From Actinoallomurus soli (lineage in GTDB: Bacteria > Actinomycetota > Actinomycetes > Streptosporangiales > Streptosporangiaceae): 64,000 nucleotides of DNA. The notes under the pieces are model-generated. The model made no database searches. It was not told where the DNA came from and worked only from the letters and a program-made list of their open reading frames with translations. The stretch spans positions 558,001 to 622,000 of the forward strand of contig NZ_JAMXMV010000003.1 of the NCBI RefSeq assembly GCF_024055715.1, read 5' to 3'. Positions 1 to 8,831 of the stretch are shown here, piece after piece. Within the stretch, counting starts at the first letter, position 1; each line of letters starts with the position of its first letter. The position numbers and the translations under genes are program-made.

Positions 1-887
1 GTCGTCTCCCGTACGATCCGGCTCCAGTCCTTGGCGAAGAACCGGCTCTTCTCGCGGTTGCTGTAGCGGGTCGGCGCGACCAGCACGCGGACCCGGTCGG
101 TGAGCCGGTCGGCCTCGTCGAGCAGCTCCTCCAGCCGTGCCGGGTCGATGTCCGCGTGCTGGTGCTCGTTGCAGTAGCCCGCCCAGGACATGAACGGCCG
201 GCCGGTCACCGCCTCGAACGCGGCCCGCGACCCCTTGCCCTCCTCGCGGGTGAAGAAGCTCGACAGCCCGACGGTGATCTCCTCGACGCCGAGCTCCTCG
301 CACAGGTGCACCATGTCGACCAGGTGCGTGTAGTTCATGCCGGTGACGACGAAGTTCAGGGCGATGTTCGGGCCGCGGCCGGCCCGTGCCTTGGCGTCCT
401 GCAGCGCCTTGAGCCCGGCGACGGCCCGCTCGAAGGCCTTGCGGCCGCGGATCGGATCGTTGACCTCCGTGTTGGGGCCGTCGATGGAGATGTACACGTC
501 GTCGATGCCGGCGGCCACGATGTCCTCGGCGAACCGCGGCAGCAGCGTGGCGTTGGTGCTCATGTCGAGGTTGCAGTCCGGCATCCGCGTCTTGGCGATG
601 CGGATGAGCTCGACGACGTCGTCGTGCATGAGCGGCTCGCCGCCCATGATCGTCAGGTAGACCTTCTCGCTGTTGCCCTCGGCCAGCTCGTCGACCAGGG
701 CCGTCCACATCTCGACGCTCATCTGGTCGCGCTTGACGTCGGCGAGCCATGTGCTCTCCGCCGCCGAGTCGCCGTACATCCAGCATTCCCGGCAGGTCAG
801 GTTGCACGACCAGTTCACGAACACCGTGACGTGGCGCGGCACCACCGGGATCGTCGTCGGGATGACCGGCAGTGGCTGCATCACCAT
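1..887 (-). CDS. Radical SAM enzyme (C-terminus beyond left edge)
   Basis: The gene starts at the ATG at 887, with GGAG eight bases upstream, and runs off the left edge, so about 295 residues are visible. The CxxxCxxC iron-sulfur motif appears early as CNLTCREC, followed by a GGEPL-type SAM-binding strand (IMGGEPLMHDD), STNATLL and a YISIDGP strand, the usual order for a radical SAM barrel. Any auxiliary SPASM-like cysteines would lie outside the window. The start overlaps the stop of the upstream deacetylase gene by seven bases (ATGGTGA), so the two are probably translationally coupled in the six-gene minus-strand operon. The substrate cannot be told. The context (deacetylase, APH-type kinase, aminotransferase) suggests sugar or cyclitol chemistry, but peptide modification is not excluded. 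Confidence 0.85.
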   Translation of the reverse strand, partial: MVMQPLPVIPTTIPVVPRHVTVFVNWSCNLTCRECWMYGDSAAESTWLADVKRDQMSVEMWTALVDELAEGNSEKVYLTIMGGEPLMHDDVVELIRIAKTRMPDCNLDMSTNATLLPRFAEDIVAAGIDDVYISIDGPNTEVNDPIRGRKAFERAVAGLKALQDAKARAGRGPNIALNFVVTGMNYTHLVDMVHLCEELGVEEITVGLSSFFTREEGKGSRAAFEAVTGRPFMSWAGYCNEHQHADIDPARLEELLDEADRLTDRVRVLVAPTRYSNREKSRFFAKDWSRIVRET

Positions 888-1720
888 GGTTGGAACTCCA
901 TTCTGGGCAGCGGCGCGTCCGTGTTCCGGCCCGCCGGAGCGTGGTCCGGCAGGGCGTTCCGGCCCGCCGGAGCGTGGTCCGGCAGGGCGTTCCGGCCCGC
1001 CGGAGCGTTCTGGTCGACCTGGGCGCCGGCGAGGAACAGGGCGAGCCCTTGAGCGGCGGCCGCGGTGGCGGCCCAGAGCCGTTCGCCGCCCGCCGCGGAC
1101 GTGTGCGCGGCGATGACCGGCAGGATGAGGTGCGGCTCCTGGGACGGGTAGCAGCGCGCTCCCGCCTCCCGCCGCGCGTGGCAGCCGGCGACGTCGACCA
1201 GCACCGGATGCCCGGTGTGCGGGCGGTGCACGCCGGCGGCGTAGGGCAGGTCCTCGTAGTAGATCAGCGCGCGGCCGGGCGCCTCGTCGGCGACCACGCG
1301 CTCCGCGGCCGACCGGGCGGCCCGGTGGTCGACGTGCCCGCCGACGGCCAGCGGCACGAGCAGCAGGTCGGGACGGACCGCGCGCAGCACCGAGGCGAGC
1401 GTCTCGGCCGTATCGGACACGATGTCCGGCTCGGGCGGCGCGCCCATCTCCGTGTCGTCGTCGTAGCCGCGCAGGCTCGCGTCGGGCAGGTCGGCGCCGA
1501 ACAGGCGTGCGTCGGCGAAGGCCGCCCACGTGGCGTCCTCGACGGCGCGCACCGGGCCGGCCGCGCTCGTGCCGTGCGCCGGTGAGCCGGGCGCGTACGT
1601 CGTGCGGCCGAAGACCGTCAGCACTGACAGGGACGCCCCGGCGTCGGCGAGCCGCGCCACGGTGCCGCCCAGTGACCAGGCGATGTCGTCGGGGTGGGGG
1701 GACAGCAGGAGTACGTTCAT
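881..1720 (-). CDS. PIG-L family N-deacetylase
   Basis: The protein has about 279 residues and begins with the typical PIG-L/LmbE core: a strand followed by SPHPDDIAWSLGG, in which the PHPDD box supplies metal-binding His and Asp, and later GGHVDHRAAR with the downstream metal His. Members of this zinc-dependent family remove acetyl groups from N-acetylated sugars; examples include MshB, BtrD and NeoL (the latter two act on acetylparomamine in aminoglycoside pathways). The ATG at 1720 overlaps the stop of the APH gene (ATGA). The C-terminal tail is odd: it is built from an 11-residue repeat (NALPDHAPAGR type) encoded by a 33-bp tandem repeat and looks like a late extension. Deacetylation of an amino-sugar intermediate is an inference from family and neighbours. 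Confidence 0.88.
   Translation of the reverse strand: MNVLLLSPHPDDIAWSLGGTVARLADAGASLSVLTVFGRTTYAPGSPAHGTSAAGPVRAVEDATWAAFADARLFGADLPDASLRGYDDDTEMGAPPEPDIVSDTAETLASVLRAVRPDLLLVPLAVGGHVDHRAARSAAERVVADEAPGRALIYYEDLPYAAGVHRPHTGHPVLVDVAGCHARREAGARCYPSQEPHLILPVIAAHTSAAGGERLWAATAAAAQGLALFLAGAQVDQNAPAGRNALPDHAPAGRNALPDHAPAGRNTDAPLPRMEFQPW
924..1007. repeat. 33-bp tandem repeat in the 3' end of the PIG-L gene
   Basis: Two full copies and a partial third copy of a 33-bp unit begin at 924, 957 and 990. The unit is a multiple of three, so it encodes an in-frame 11-residue repeat at the C-terminus of the deacetylase. Confidence 0.85.
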
Positions 1721-2532
1721 CAGACGAACTCGTCCAGGAGTCGGTAGAAGTGGTCCTTGCCGGCGTCGTGGCGGGCGCCGTACCGCGCCAGGAGGCGCGC
1801 CACGGCCGCCCCGTCGCCGGGCGGCTGCTCGGCCACGTCGCGGGAGGCGATGGCCAGGTCCTTCCAGCGGTCGGCCACGCCGAGCCGTCCCACGTCGAGG
1901 ATGCCGGTGAGCGTCAGCGTGTCCGGCGCGACGAGGAAGTTGTCCAGGCAGGGGTCCCCGTGGCACACGACCAGGTCCTCGGTCGCGGGCGGCGGCGTGG
2001 CGGTCAGCTCGTCGAGCAGCCGTCGCGCCGACCACCCGTGGTGCCGCGGGTCGAGGTCGTCGAGGTCGATCCAGCCCATCTCGGTCGCCAGCCGGGCCAG
2101 CGGCAGGGTCACCGCCAGCGTCCCGTCGAACGGGCAGTCGGCGACCGGCAGCTCGTGCAGGGCGCGGAGGGCGTCGGCGACGACGTCGAGCACCGCCTGC
2201 CGCTCGTGCGCCTCCCACCGCCCGGCCGCCGAGCGGCCCTCGACGGCCGTGGTGACCAGCCACATCAGGTCGTCGTCACCACCGACGTCGACCACCTCGG
2301 CCACCGGGAACCCCCGGGCGGCGAGCCACTGCAGGCGCTCGGCCTCGCCGCCGGGGTGGAACCGCAGGTCGTCGTCGCGCCGGGGCGGCGTCGTCTTGAC
2401 GTAGAGCGCGTGGCGCCGGCCGTCGACCCGATGGATCACCGTGCCGTACGAGCGGCTCGCCACGTGCGTCCACGCACCCTGGAGCCCGAGCCGGCCGGCG
2501 AGCGCGGCCGGCTCCGGGGATGACCGGGGCAT
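1720..2532 (-). CDS. Aminoglycoside 3'-phosphotransferase-like kinase
   Basis: The 270-residue protein matches the APH(3') family closely in key places. It has the catalytic loop CHGDPCLDN, the metal-binding stretch ILDVGRLGVADRWKD (compare the DCGRLGVADR segment of classical neomycin kinases), and ends in FYRLLDEFV, nearly identical to the C-terminus of APH(3')-I/II enzymes. Length is also typical. Such enzymes use ATP to phosphorylate the 3'-hydroxyl of neomycin- and kanamycin-type aminoglycosides. In producers, homologues serve either self-resistance or phosphorylation of an intermediate. The ATG at 2532 follows the aminotransferase stop after one base. Together with the G1405-methyltransferase paralogues 11 kb away, it argues that this region handles an aminoglycoside. 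The exact substrate is unproven. Confidence 0.9.
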   Translation of the reverse strand: MPRSSPEPAALAGRLGLQGAWTHVASRSYGTVIHRVDGRRHALYVKTTPPRRDDDLRFHPGGEAERLQWLAARGFPVAEVVDVGGDDDLMWLVTTAVEGRSAAGRWEAHERQAVLDVVADALRALHELPVADCPFDGTLAVTLPLARLATEMGWIDLDDLDPRHHGWSARRLLDELTATPPPATEDLVVCHGDPCLDNFLVAPDTLTLTGILDVGRLGVADRWKDLAIASRDVAEQPPGDGAAVARLLARYGARHDAGKDHFYRLLDEFV

Positions 2533-2533
2533 C

Positions 2534-3889
2534 TCAGCCGCAGGACGGGTCGAGGGCGCGCGCCAGCGACCGGTCGCGGTTCGCGATCGCGTGGACGGTC
2601 TCGTCGATGCGGCGCAGCGCCGCCTCGTCGTCCTCCAGCGCCCCGCCGAACGCCTCGGCGGCGAACTGGCGCATCCGCCACTCCGGCAGCGCGTCGAAGT
2701 CGAACGACGTGGTCTTGGCCACCTCGCGGGCGCCCTTCTCGAACGCCTCCAGCGCGTGGTCGACCTCGGCCTGCCCGTACGCCGCGGTCACCATGTGCGT
2801 GCCGCTGTCCTCGAAGTAGGCGCCGTGGTCGAAGGCGGCCCGGTAGATGTCCCACGACAGCTGCTCGGACGGCACGACGACGTCGAACATCATCGGCGGC
2901 CCGCTGACGAAGGCCGGGATGCCCACGTCCGCGAGGATGCCGCGCATCCCGTCGCGCAGCGCCGTACCCATCCGCTGGGTGTGCTCGTGCACCGAGCCGT
3001 CCTCGGTGACGTCGAGCACCGCCAGGGCGGCCGCCATCGGCGGCACCTCGCGGGTGTAGGTGCCGGCGACCCCGGCCTTGTCGTAGGCGTCGAGGATCTC
3101 GCGGCGCCCGACAACGGAGGAGATGGAGTGGCCGTTCCCCAGGCCCTTGCTCAGCGTGATCGCGTCGGCCGGCACCTGACCGGTGCCGTTGAGGCCACGG
3201 TGGCCCCACCGGAACCCGGTGATCACCTCGTCGATGATGAAGTACACGCCGTACTCGGCGCACAGCTGCGAGACGCGGCGGTAGTACTCCTCGTCGAACC
3301 ACGCCGGCTCGGGCGTCACGATCACCGCGGCGATCTCGCCGGCGAACTCGTGCAGCAGCCGCCGCAGCGCCGTCTCGTTGTAGCCGTAGCAGGCGATGCG
3401 CGTGCCCGGGTCGAACCCGATGCTGAGGTAGTTGAGGTGCCAGTCGTACCAGCCGTGGTAGCCGGAGGTCACGATGATGTCCCGGCCGCTGGCGGCGCGC
3501 GCCATCCGGATGGCGGCCGTGGTCGCCTCGGAACCGCTCTTGTTGAACACCGCCTTCTCGCCGGCCGGGTAGCGCTCGCACAGCCGCTCGGCCAGCTCGA
3601 TGCGCGGCAGCGAGATCGTGCTGGCGAACACCGTGCCGTGCTCGGCGATGCAGCGGGTGATCGCCTCCACCACGGCCGGGTGCCGGTTGCCCAGGAGCAG
3701 GGCGCCGCTGGCGGCGGTGACGTCCAGGATGCGCCGCCCCTCGACGTCCTCCATCCAGGATCCCTGGGCCTTCACGATGACCGAGGGGAACCGGGTGCCG
3801 ATGTCGTACTGCTCGGCGGCGGTGACCCGCCGCGCCCGGTCGATGGTCTCCAGGTTGTTCACCATGGTCTGCGTGGCCCGGCTGTTCAT
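2534..3889 (-). CDS. Class III PLP-dependent aminotransferase (glutamate-1-semialdehyde-aminomutase-like)
   Basis: The 451-residue protein has the hallmarks of the class III aminotransferase fold: an early GALLLGNRHPAVVEAI segment, NKSGSEATTAAIRMARAA for PLP-phosphate binding, GYHGWYDWH, FIIDEVITGFRWG with the conserved Asp that contacts the PLP ring nitrogen, and SKGLGNG with the Schiff-base Lys. GSA-like members include the 6'- and 6'''-aminotransferases of neomycin and butirosin pathways (NeoB/BtrB). With a deacetylase and APH-type kinase directly downstream, a sugar-aldehyde aminotransferase role is reasonable but inferred. The start at 3889 overlaps the stop of the radical SAM gene by four bases. 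Heme biosynthesis (hemL) is unlikely because no other heme genes are present. Confidence 0.88.
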   Translation of the reverse strand: MNSRATQTMVNNLETIDRARRVTAAEQYDIGTRFPSVIVKAQGSWMEDVEGRRILDVTAASGALLLGNRHPAVVEAITRCIAEHGTVFASTISLPRIELAERLCERYPAGEKAVFNKSGSEATTAAIRMARAASGRDIIVTSGYHGWYDWHLNYLSIGFDPGTRIACYGYNETALRRLLHEFAGEIAAVIVTPEPAWFDEEYYRRVSQLCAEYGVYFIIDEVITGFRWGHRGLNGTGQVPADAITLSKGLGNGHSISSVVGRREILDAYDKAGVAGTYTREVPPMAAALAVLDVTEDGSVHEHTQRMGTALRDGMRGILADVGIPAFVSGPPMMFDVVVPSEQLSWDIYRAAFDHGAYFEDSGTHMVTAAYGQAEVDHALEAFEKGAREVAKTTSFDFDALPEWRMRQFAAEAFGGALEDDEAALRRIDETVHAIANRDRSLARALDPSCG

Positions 3890-5763
3890 ACGGCCTCCCT
3901 CTCGGTCGCGGTCATGGCGTCGTCAAGCTCGTCGAGCACGGTCTTGCGGACGTCGTCGAAGACGCCGTCCACGTGGGTGTTGTCGAGGGCGAAGGCACAG
4001 CCGTCACCGAGGCCGCGCGGCAGCTGGTCGGAGCGGTACGCCACGCCGGTGTAGAGGCTCACCGCGGCGGCGAAGACGTCGCCGGTGAAGGTGCACACCT
4101 CGCCGGGGAGCCGCCGCGGGTCGATGCGCTGCGCCGCGTGGAAGCAGCCGTCCGGGTGCGCGTGCACGACGTTGCCGTCGATCGCCGCCGGCACGGCGGG
4201 GACCTCCAGCTCGCCGTTCGGCCCGAACAGGTCGCCGCTGTGGGCGACCAGCCGCCGCAACGCCTCGTCGAGGCCGGCCGCTCCGCGTTCGCGGCGCACG
4301 CGCGCGCCCTCCACCACGTAGTCCGGCCAGTGCGCCATGGCCTGCGTGATGACGACCGACCAGTACAGCTCGGCGGGAGACAGGTTGTCGGAGCCGATCG
4401 CGAAGTTGAACTGGTCGTACAGGGCCAGCTCGGTCTGCGGCGTGATGAGCCCGCTCGCGAGGCACTGCTGGAAGTCCGGCGAGCCCGGGATCGGATAGAA
4501 CGGGTTGGTCCAGAAGCTGATGCCGGCGAGCATCAGGTTGATCGAGTCCCGCGCGACCTCGGCCGTGGTCTGCCCGAGCAGCCCCACGATGAGCGACGCG
4601 CCGACGTCGATGCCGTGGTCGGTGAACAGCCCGGCGCCGGCGTTCACCTTCTCCAGCGAGGTGAAGCCCTTGCGGATCTGCCGCAGCCGCTTGACGTCCG
4701 TGGTCTCCAGCCCCAGGAAGAGACTGGAGAAGCCGGCGGCGGCCATGTCGTCGACGAGCGGCTTGTCCAGCTTCACCACCGTCATGCCGTTGGGCAGGTG
4801 CAACTCCACGTCGAGGCCCCGGCGCGTGATGGCCTGGCAGATCTCGTGGACCCGCGGGATGTCGAAGGTGAAGTTGTCGTCCTCGATGAAGAACCGGCGG
4901 ATGCCGTGCCGGGTCACGTAGTGCTCGATCTCGTCGACCACGTTCTCCGGCGTGCGGGCGCGGAACTTCTTGCCGACCGTGGCGTGCACGGTGCAGAACG
5001 AACAGGAGAACGGGCAGCCGCGGCTGGTGATGAGCGTCGCCGTCGCGTCGTAGCTCGTCATGTCGAGCAGGTCGACGGCCGGCAGTGCCAGGCCGTCGAG
5101 GTCCTGGAGGAACTCGGCGCGCGGCTGCAGGTGCACGCCCTTGGGACGCTCGCAGTCGCACAGCCCCGTGCCGCAGCGGAACGCGAGGCCGGGGACGCCC
5201 TCCAGGCTCCGTCCGGCGGCGAGCGCCTCGACGACCTCCACCACGTTGGCCTCCGCCTCGCCGAGGACCAGCGCGTCGAACGCCTCCTCGGCCAGCGCGT
5301 GCGGGTGCGCGACCGTCGGATGCTGCCCGCCGAGGATCACCTTCGCCTCCGGCAGGAGCCGCTTGGCGAGCCGGCCCAGCTCGTACGCGGGCTCGTAGTA
5401 GGGGGTGAACATGCACGACACCCCGACCACGTCGTAGCCGCGCCGCAGCTGCCGCTCGATGCGCTCCCAGTCGGCGCCCCAGTGCACCAGGTGGTCCCAG
5501 CGCGGGTGCGCCGCCACCTTCGCCCGGTCGGCGTCCGTGTACTGCTCCGGCGGTACGACGTGGTTGTCGTCGCTGAACGCCAGAGAGTCGAAGATGTCGA
5601 CCTCCATACCGCTCTCCCGCAGCTGGGAGGCGAGGTAGGCGAGCCCGATCGGCATGTGCCGGCCGATCTCGATCATGCACGCGCGGATCGGCGGTTTGAT
5701 CAGCAGTACCCGCGTCACGCCGGTGTCCGTCCTGGTCGACACACCTGCGGCCCCTTCCGACAT
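3886..5763 (-). CDS. Cobalamin-binding radical SAM enzyme
   Basis: The protein has about 625 residues. The N-terminal 200 residues have the Rossmann-like layout of a B12-binding domain (LLIKPPIRACMIEIG, PIGLAYLASQLRESG, VVGVSCMFTPYY, VILGGQHPT). The radical SAM core follows, with CPFSCSFC as its CxxxCxxC cluster motif and FFIEDDNFTFD. This is the domain order of the BchE-type class B enzymes, which perform methyl transfers, ring formations or rearrangements on unactivated carbons. The C-terminal 200 residues are not recognised. The ATG at 5763 lies five bases after the FAD oxidase stop, so the two are co-transcribed. Homologues methylate gentamicin-type sugars, but no substrate can be assigned here. 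Confidence 0.85.
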   Translation of the reverse strand: MSEGAAGVSTRTDTGVTRVLLIKPPIRACMIEIGRHMPIGLAYLASQLRESGMEVDIFDSLAFSDDNHVVPPEQYTDADRAKVAAHPRWDHLVHWGADWERIERQLRRGYDVVGVSCMFTPYYEPAYELGRLAKRLLPEAKVILGGQHPTVAHPHALAEEAFDALVLGEAEANVVEVVEALAAGRSLEGVPGLAFRCGTGLCDCERPKGVHLQPRAEFLQDLDGLALPAVDLLDMTSYDATATLITSRGCPFSCSFCTVHATVGKKFRARTPENVVDEIEHYVTRHGIRRFFIEDDNFTFDIPRVHEICQAITRRGLDVELHLPNGMTVVKLDKPLVDDMAAAGFSSLFLGLETTDVKRLRQIRKGFTSLEKVNAGAGLFTDHGIDVGASLIVGLLGQTTAEVARDSINLMLAGISFWTNPFYPIPGSPDFQQCLASGLITPQTELALYDQFNFAIGSDNLSPAELYWSVVITQAMAHWPDYVVEGARVRRERGAAGLDEALRRLVAHSGDLFGPNGELEVPAVPAAIDGNVVHAHPDGCFHAAQRIDPRRLPGEVCTFTGDVFAAAVSLYTGVAYRSDQLPRGLGDGCAFALDNTHVDGVFDDVRKTVLDELDDAMTATEREAV

Positions 5764-5768
5764 CGGCT

Positions 5769-7217
5769 CTACCGTCCGGACGCGCCGCGGTGCGCCGCGT
5801 AGTACGTGCGCAGCGCGGCGTGGATGTGGTCGTCGGCGAAGATGAACATCTCCGGCGGCGGAACGAACTCGGGGTCGACCTCCTCCAGCGACCGGCCGAA
5901 CGCGCTCCGGAAGTGCTGCTCGATCATCGGCGGCCAGTCGTCCGGCAACCGCCACTCGTGCTCGTATCCGCTGCCGAGGGTGTGCCGTACCGCCATCTCC
6001 AGGCACTCCTCGCGCGTCATCGACTGGATCGGCGGGCGCACCGGCGCGAAGACGTCCAGCTCCTTGTCGTGCGGCTCGCCGAGGATCCGCGCGGCCATCT
6101 CGGCGGCCAGCAGCGGCGACTGGTGCAGGCCGTCGCGGTACGTCCCCGTCATGAGCCACAGGCCGTCGACCCCGACCTCGCCCAGCAGCGGGAAGCCGTC
6201 CAGCGGTACCGGCCGGTTGCCGACCATGATCCGCTCGACCCAGCCGTTGACCAGGTCGTCGTGCATCTGGCTGGCCCCGCTGAGCAGCAGGTTCAGCTCG
6301 CCGATGGCGGCGGTCGTCCCGACCTGGGACTCCACCTCGTTGGTGGCGCCCAGATAGAGCACCCCGTCCTGGCGCGGCACCACGTGCAGGCCGCAGGCGA
6401 ACGCCCGGTTGGGGGTACGGATCACGGTGCGGGGGATGGTGCCGTCCATCGTGCGGACCATGAGGGCCACGCCCCGGCCCGCGACGATCGCCGGGATCCG
6501 GTGGCGGATCTCCTCCGGCAGGCACTCCAGCAGCTTCGTGGTGGCCGCGCCGGTGGCGAGCGCGACGTGCCCGGCCGACAGGGTCGTCCCGGATTCGAAC
6601 CGTACTCCGTCGGCCCGGCCGTCGGTCAGCCGCACCTCCGCGACGAGGTCGTCGACGAGCGTGCCGCCGTTGCGGGTGAACGCCGTGGACAGCGCCCGCA
6701 GCAGCGCCGGCGCGTCGACCGCGTGCTCGCCCGGGATGAACATGGCCTGCAGCGGCCGGGCGGTCGGCGCCGGGTGCAGCCACGGCACCTCGGCCGGGTC
6801 GAGGTCCTCGTAGGGCTCCTTGTACTCGTCGAGCGCCGAGCGGATGGCCCGGAAGCCCTCGGTGTCGATCTCGTGGATGCCGACGGTGTTCAGGATGACC
6901 ACGGTGCCGTCGGCGGTACGGATCGCGGTCTCGTCGGACTCCTCCAGCAGACCCTCCTGCCAGGCGTCCCAGAGACCGGTGGCCTGGACGTCCATGGCCA
7001 GCTTCAGCCGGCCGTGCGGGCTGCGCAGCAGGTGCGGGGTCACCTCGCCGAAGCATCCGTTCATCGCGCCGGCGGCGGCGGACGCGGCGTACGGCCGGTC
7101 GGCCCGGCCGACCACCGCCACCCGCAGGCCTCGTCGGGCCAGGACGAGCCCGAGAGACAATCCGAGTGCGCCGTTGCCGGCGACGACGACGTCGTAATTC
7201 AGGGCAGCATCAACCAC
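5769..7217 (-). CDS. FAD-dependent oxidoreductase, DAO (D-amino-acid/glycine oxidase-like) family
   Basis: The 482-residue protein begins with a dinucleotide-binding strand-loop-helix (YDVVVAGNGALGLSLG, a GxGxxG motif), includes a second FAD-contact region (GHVALATGAATTKLL), and ends its flavin fold with GLWLMTGTYRDGLHQSP, the usual C-terminal FAD motif of the DAO family. Such enzymes oxidise amines or amino acids to imines and keto compounds, or hydroxyls to ketones. About 110 C-terminal residues extend beyond the core. It is the first gene of the minus-strand operon and starts at a GTG at 7217. The operon promoter should lie in the 1.1-kb region to its right. Oxidation of an alcohol or amine in the same pathway as the aminotransferase is plausible but not shown. 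Confidence 0.82.
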   Translation of the reverse strand: MVDAALNYDVVVAGNGALGLSLGLVLARRGLRVAVVGRADRPYAASAAAGAMNGCFGEVTPHLLRSPHGRLKLAMDVQATGLWDAWQEGLLEESDETAIRTADGTVVILNTVGIHEIDTEGFRAIRSALDEYKEPYEDLDPAEVPWLHPAPTARPLQAMFIPGEHAVDAPALLRALSTAFTRNGGTLVDDLVAEVRLTDGRADGVRFESGTTLSAGHVALATGAATTKLLECLPEEIRHRIPAIVAGRGVALMVRTMDGTIPRTVIRTPNRAFACGLHVVPRQDGVLYLGATNEVESQVGTTAAIGELNLLLSGASQMHDDLVNGWVERIMVGNRPVPLDGFPLLGEVGVDGLWLMTGTYRDGLHQSPLLAAEMAARILGEPHDKELDVFAPVRPPIQSMTREECLEMAVRHTLGSGYEHEWRLPDDWPPMIEQHFRSAFGRSLEEVDPEFVPPPEMFIFADDHIHAALRTYYAAHRGASGR

Positions 7218-8303
7218 GTAAACACCATCTCGATCGCACGATTCCGTGTGGCCCGGCTCCGGTGGCAGTGGGAGTCAGGCCTTGCCGAGGCCAACCCACA
7301 GCGCGATGGCGCGCGTGGGCATGGTGAACCTGTCCTCAGGGATGGGCTCGAATACTTCGTGATGAAGTCGTTGAAACTCTGACTCGATCAGCACCCGCAG
7401 GTGCCGAGCGTCAAGAGAAATGCTCTTCCGGAATCAGTCTGGAATAAGCGGAATGAGATCGCGGAGTGCTCCCCGGCCGATCTTCTCCCCCATGGCGCTC
7501 CCCCATGATGTCTCGACCTGTTCGACCCTACTCTGCGATGCCGCCGCCGGGGTCCCCTTTCCCGTGGGCGGGGGGCCGAATGATGATCACCATAGCGCCG
7601 GAAGTTTTTGAAGGGAATACCCAATTACCTGGCAAAAAGCGGACATCGATGTCCGGCTGCGGTCCGGAGGCCGGGGCGGGACCGAGGGGTTCCGGCCGTG
7701 CCCGGAGGCGGTTTCGCGCACGCATGCGTCCGACCCCGCCGCCCGCTCCGGCACGCCGTCTGCGTCAGATGACGCAGAGGTCAGGCCCCCGATCGGCCGG
7801 CCCCGCTCCGCTCCACGCCACCGGCCGCCCTCGAAGCGAGATCGACGCGACCGTCCGCGGATCGACCGCGATCTGGGCAGGTCAATCCTGTCGAATCGAC
7901 CGAATGAGCGATGTACGGCCGTTGTCCGCAGTTGATTCGGCATCCGATCGGCCGCTGAGCGGACACCGGAATCGGTCCTCCGTCGGCCGGCGGCCGGAGG
8001 CCTTCGGCACGTGCGTATTGGCAGCTCAGAACGGCTCGTCAGATGTCGCTCCGCACTACGGATGTAACGACAGGAATGCGTTCCGTACGGGCACCGGTTA
8101 ATGTCCGGATGATTGCGCCGTGGCCGGTGCCCGTTGCGTCGGGCGCCGTTCTTCGAGTAGGAAGGGGCATATCGGGGGAACGGGGATCCAGACGTGAAAT
8201 CTCAACCACTCGTGCGCGCGCAGCAGTGCGCACGTCGTTGCCCTGTGGACCCAGAACGTAATCGCAGACTCGACACGCTGCGGGCGTGTAGACAGGAGCG
8301 ACG
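7218..8303. other. 1.1-kb divergent intergenic region
   Basis: No convincing gene is seen here: short open frames lack actinomycete codon bias and ribosome sites. The region separates the minus-strand operon (start 7217) from the plus-strand group (start 8304) and should hold both promoters. AT-rich stretches near 7365-7440 and 7600-7645 stand out. A perfect 16-bp palindrome, CGGACATCGATGTCCG, lies at 7640-7655 and is a candidate operator. Confidence 0.5.
7640..7655. promoter_or_regulatory. 16-bp perfect palindrome, candidate operator
   Basis: CGGACATCGATGTCCG is self-complementary over all 16 bases and sits in the non-coding region between two divergent gene groups. It could be a dimeric regulator site. 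No T-tract follows, so a terminator is less likely. Confidence 0.4.
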
Positions 8304-8771
8304 ATGACCGCTGCCAATCCATCGGGTATGTCCAACTTCCGGTTGCCGGTGGACCGTCTCGCCCCGCACATCATGCAGGCGATGGAGGCCTTCGACGCGG
8401 CCGCCGACAAGGTGAGCCTCGACCAGCGACTGCTCGAACTGGTCCGTACGCGCGCGTCGCAGATCAACGCGTGCGCGTTCTGCGTCAACGCGCACACCCA
8501 GGCCGCCGCCGAGGCGGGCGCGACGCCCAAGCAGCTGGCGACGCTCACGACGTGGCGGGAGGCGCCGTTCTTCTCCGAACGCGAGCGCGCCGCGCTGCTG
8601 CTGACCGAGGCGGTCACCCTCATGAGCCAGGCGGCCGTCACCGACGAGGTGTGGGCCGAGGTCGGCGCGCACTTCACCGAGACGGAGCAGGCGGAGCTGC
8701 TGTGGTCGATCGCCGTCATCAACGTGTGGAACCGCATCGCCGGCACCGCGCACCCGTGGCCCGTGGCATGA
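8304..8771 (+). CDS. AhpD-like / carboxymuconolactone decarboxylase family protein
   Basis: The 155-residue protein is the length of a single CMD/AhpD-like domain. The key motif is CAFCVNAHT (CxxC followed by His four residues later), as in alkylhydroperoxidase AhpD-core proteins, preceded by LLELVRTRASQINAC. The ATG at 8304 has AGGAG five bases upstream. Family members act as thiol-dependent peroxidases or decarboxylases, and many are uncharacterised. Genes of this family are common partners of ECF41 sigma factors, and one such sigma is encoded at 20308, 11.5 kb away, though not adjacent. It heads the plus-strand group with the oxidoreductase and methyltransferase genes. Its role there is unknown. 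Confidence 0.85.
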   Translation: MTAANPSGMSNFRLPVDRLAPHIMQAMEAFDAAADKVSLDQRLLELVRTRASQINACAFCVNAHTQAAAEAGATPKQLATLTTWREAPFFSERERAALLLTEAVTLMSQAAVTDEVWAEVGAHFTETEQAELLWSIAVINVWNRIAGTAHPWPVA

Positions 8772-8830
8772 GCAGCGCGAGCACCGCGATGAGCCCGGAC
8801 AGCGAGCACCTGGCCGATGGGTACGCCTGA
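8768..8830 (+). CDS. Possible 20-codon linker ORF
   Basis: A 20-codon frame begins with an ATG overlapping the AhpD-like stop (ATGA at 8768-8771) and ends with TGA at 8828-8830, one base before the ATG at 8832. It may only couple translation of the flanking genes, or be chance. No ribosome site is clear and the peptide matches nothing recognised. Confidence 0.2.
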   Translation: MSSASTAMSPDSEHLADGYA

Positions 8831-8831
8831 C

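Noticed and set aside
2534-3889. hemL (glutamate-1-semialdehyde aminomutase for heme)
   Set aside because: The fold is the same, but there are no heme genes nearby and the operon partners are sugar-modifying and radical enzymes.
5790-7382. Long plus-strand frame opposite the FAD oxidase gene (and similar long antisense frames elsewhere)
   Set aside because: These are Arg/Val/Gly/Ala-rich shadow frames created by high GC; they show no domain motifs, whereas the opposite strand encodes clear enzymes.
7388-7943. Short minus-strand ORFs in the 7218-8303 intergenic region
   Set aside because: No ribosome site, irregular codon use and no recognisable motifs; the region is better explained as divergent promoters.
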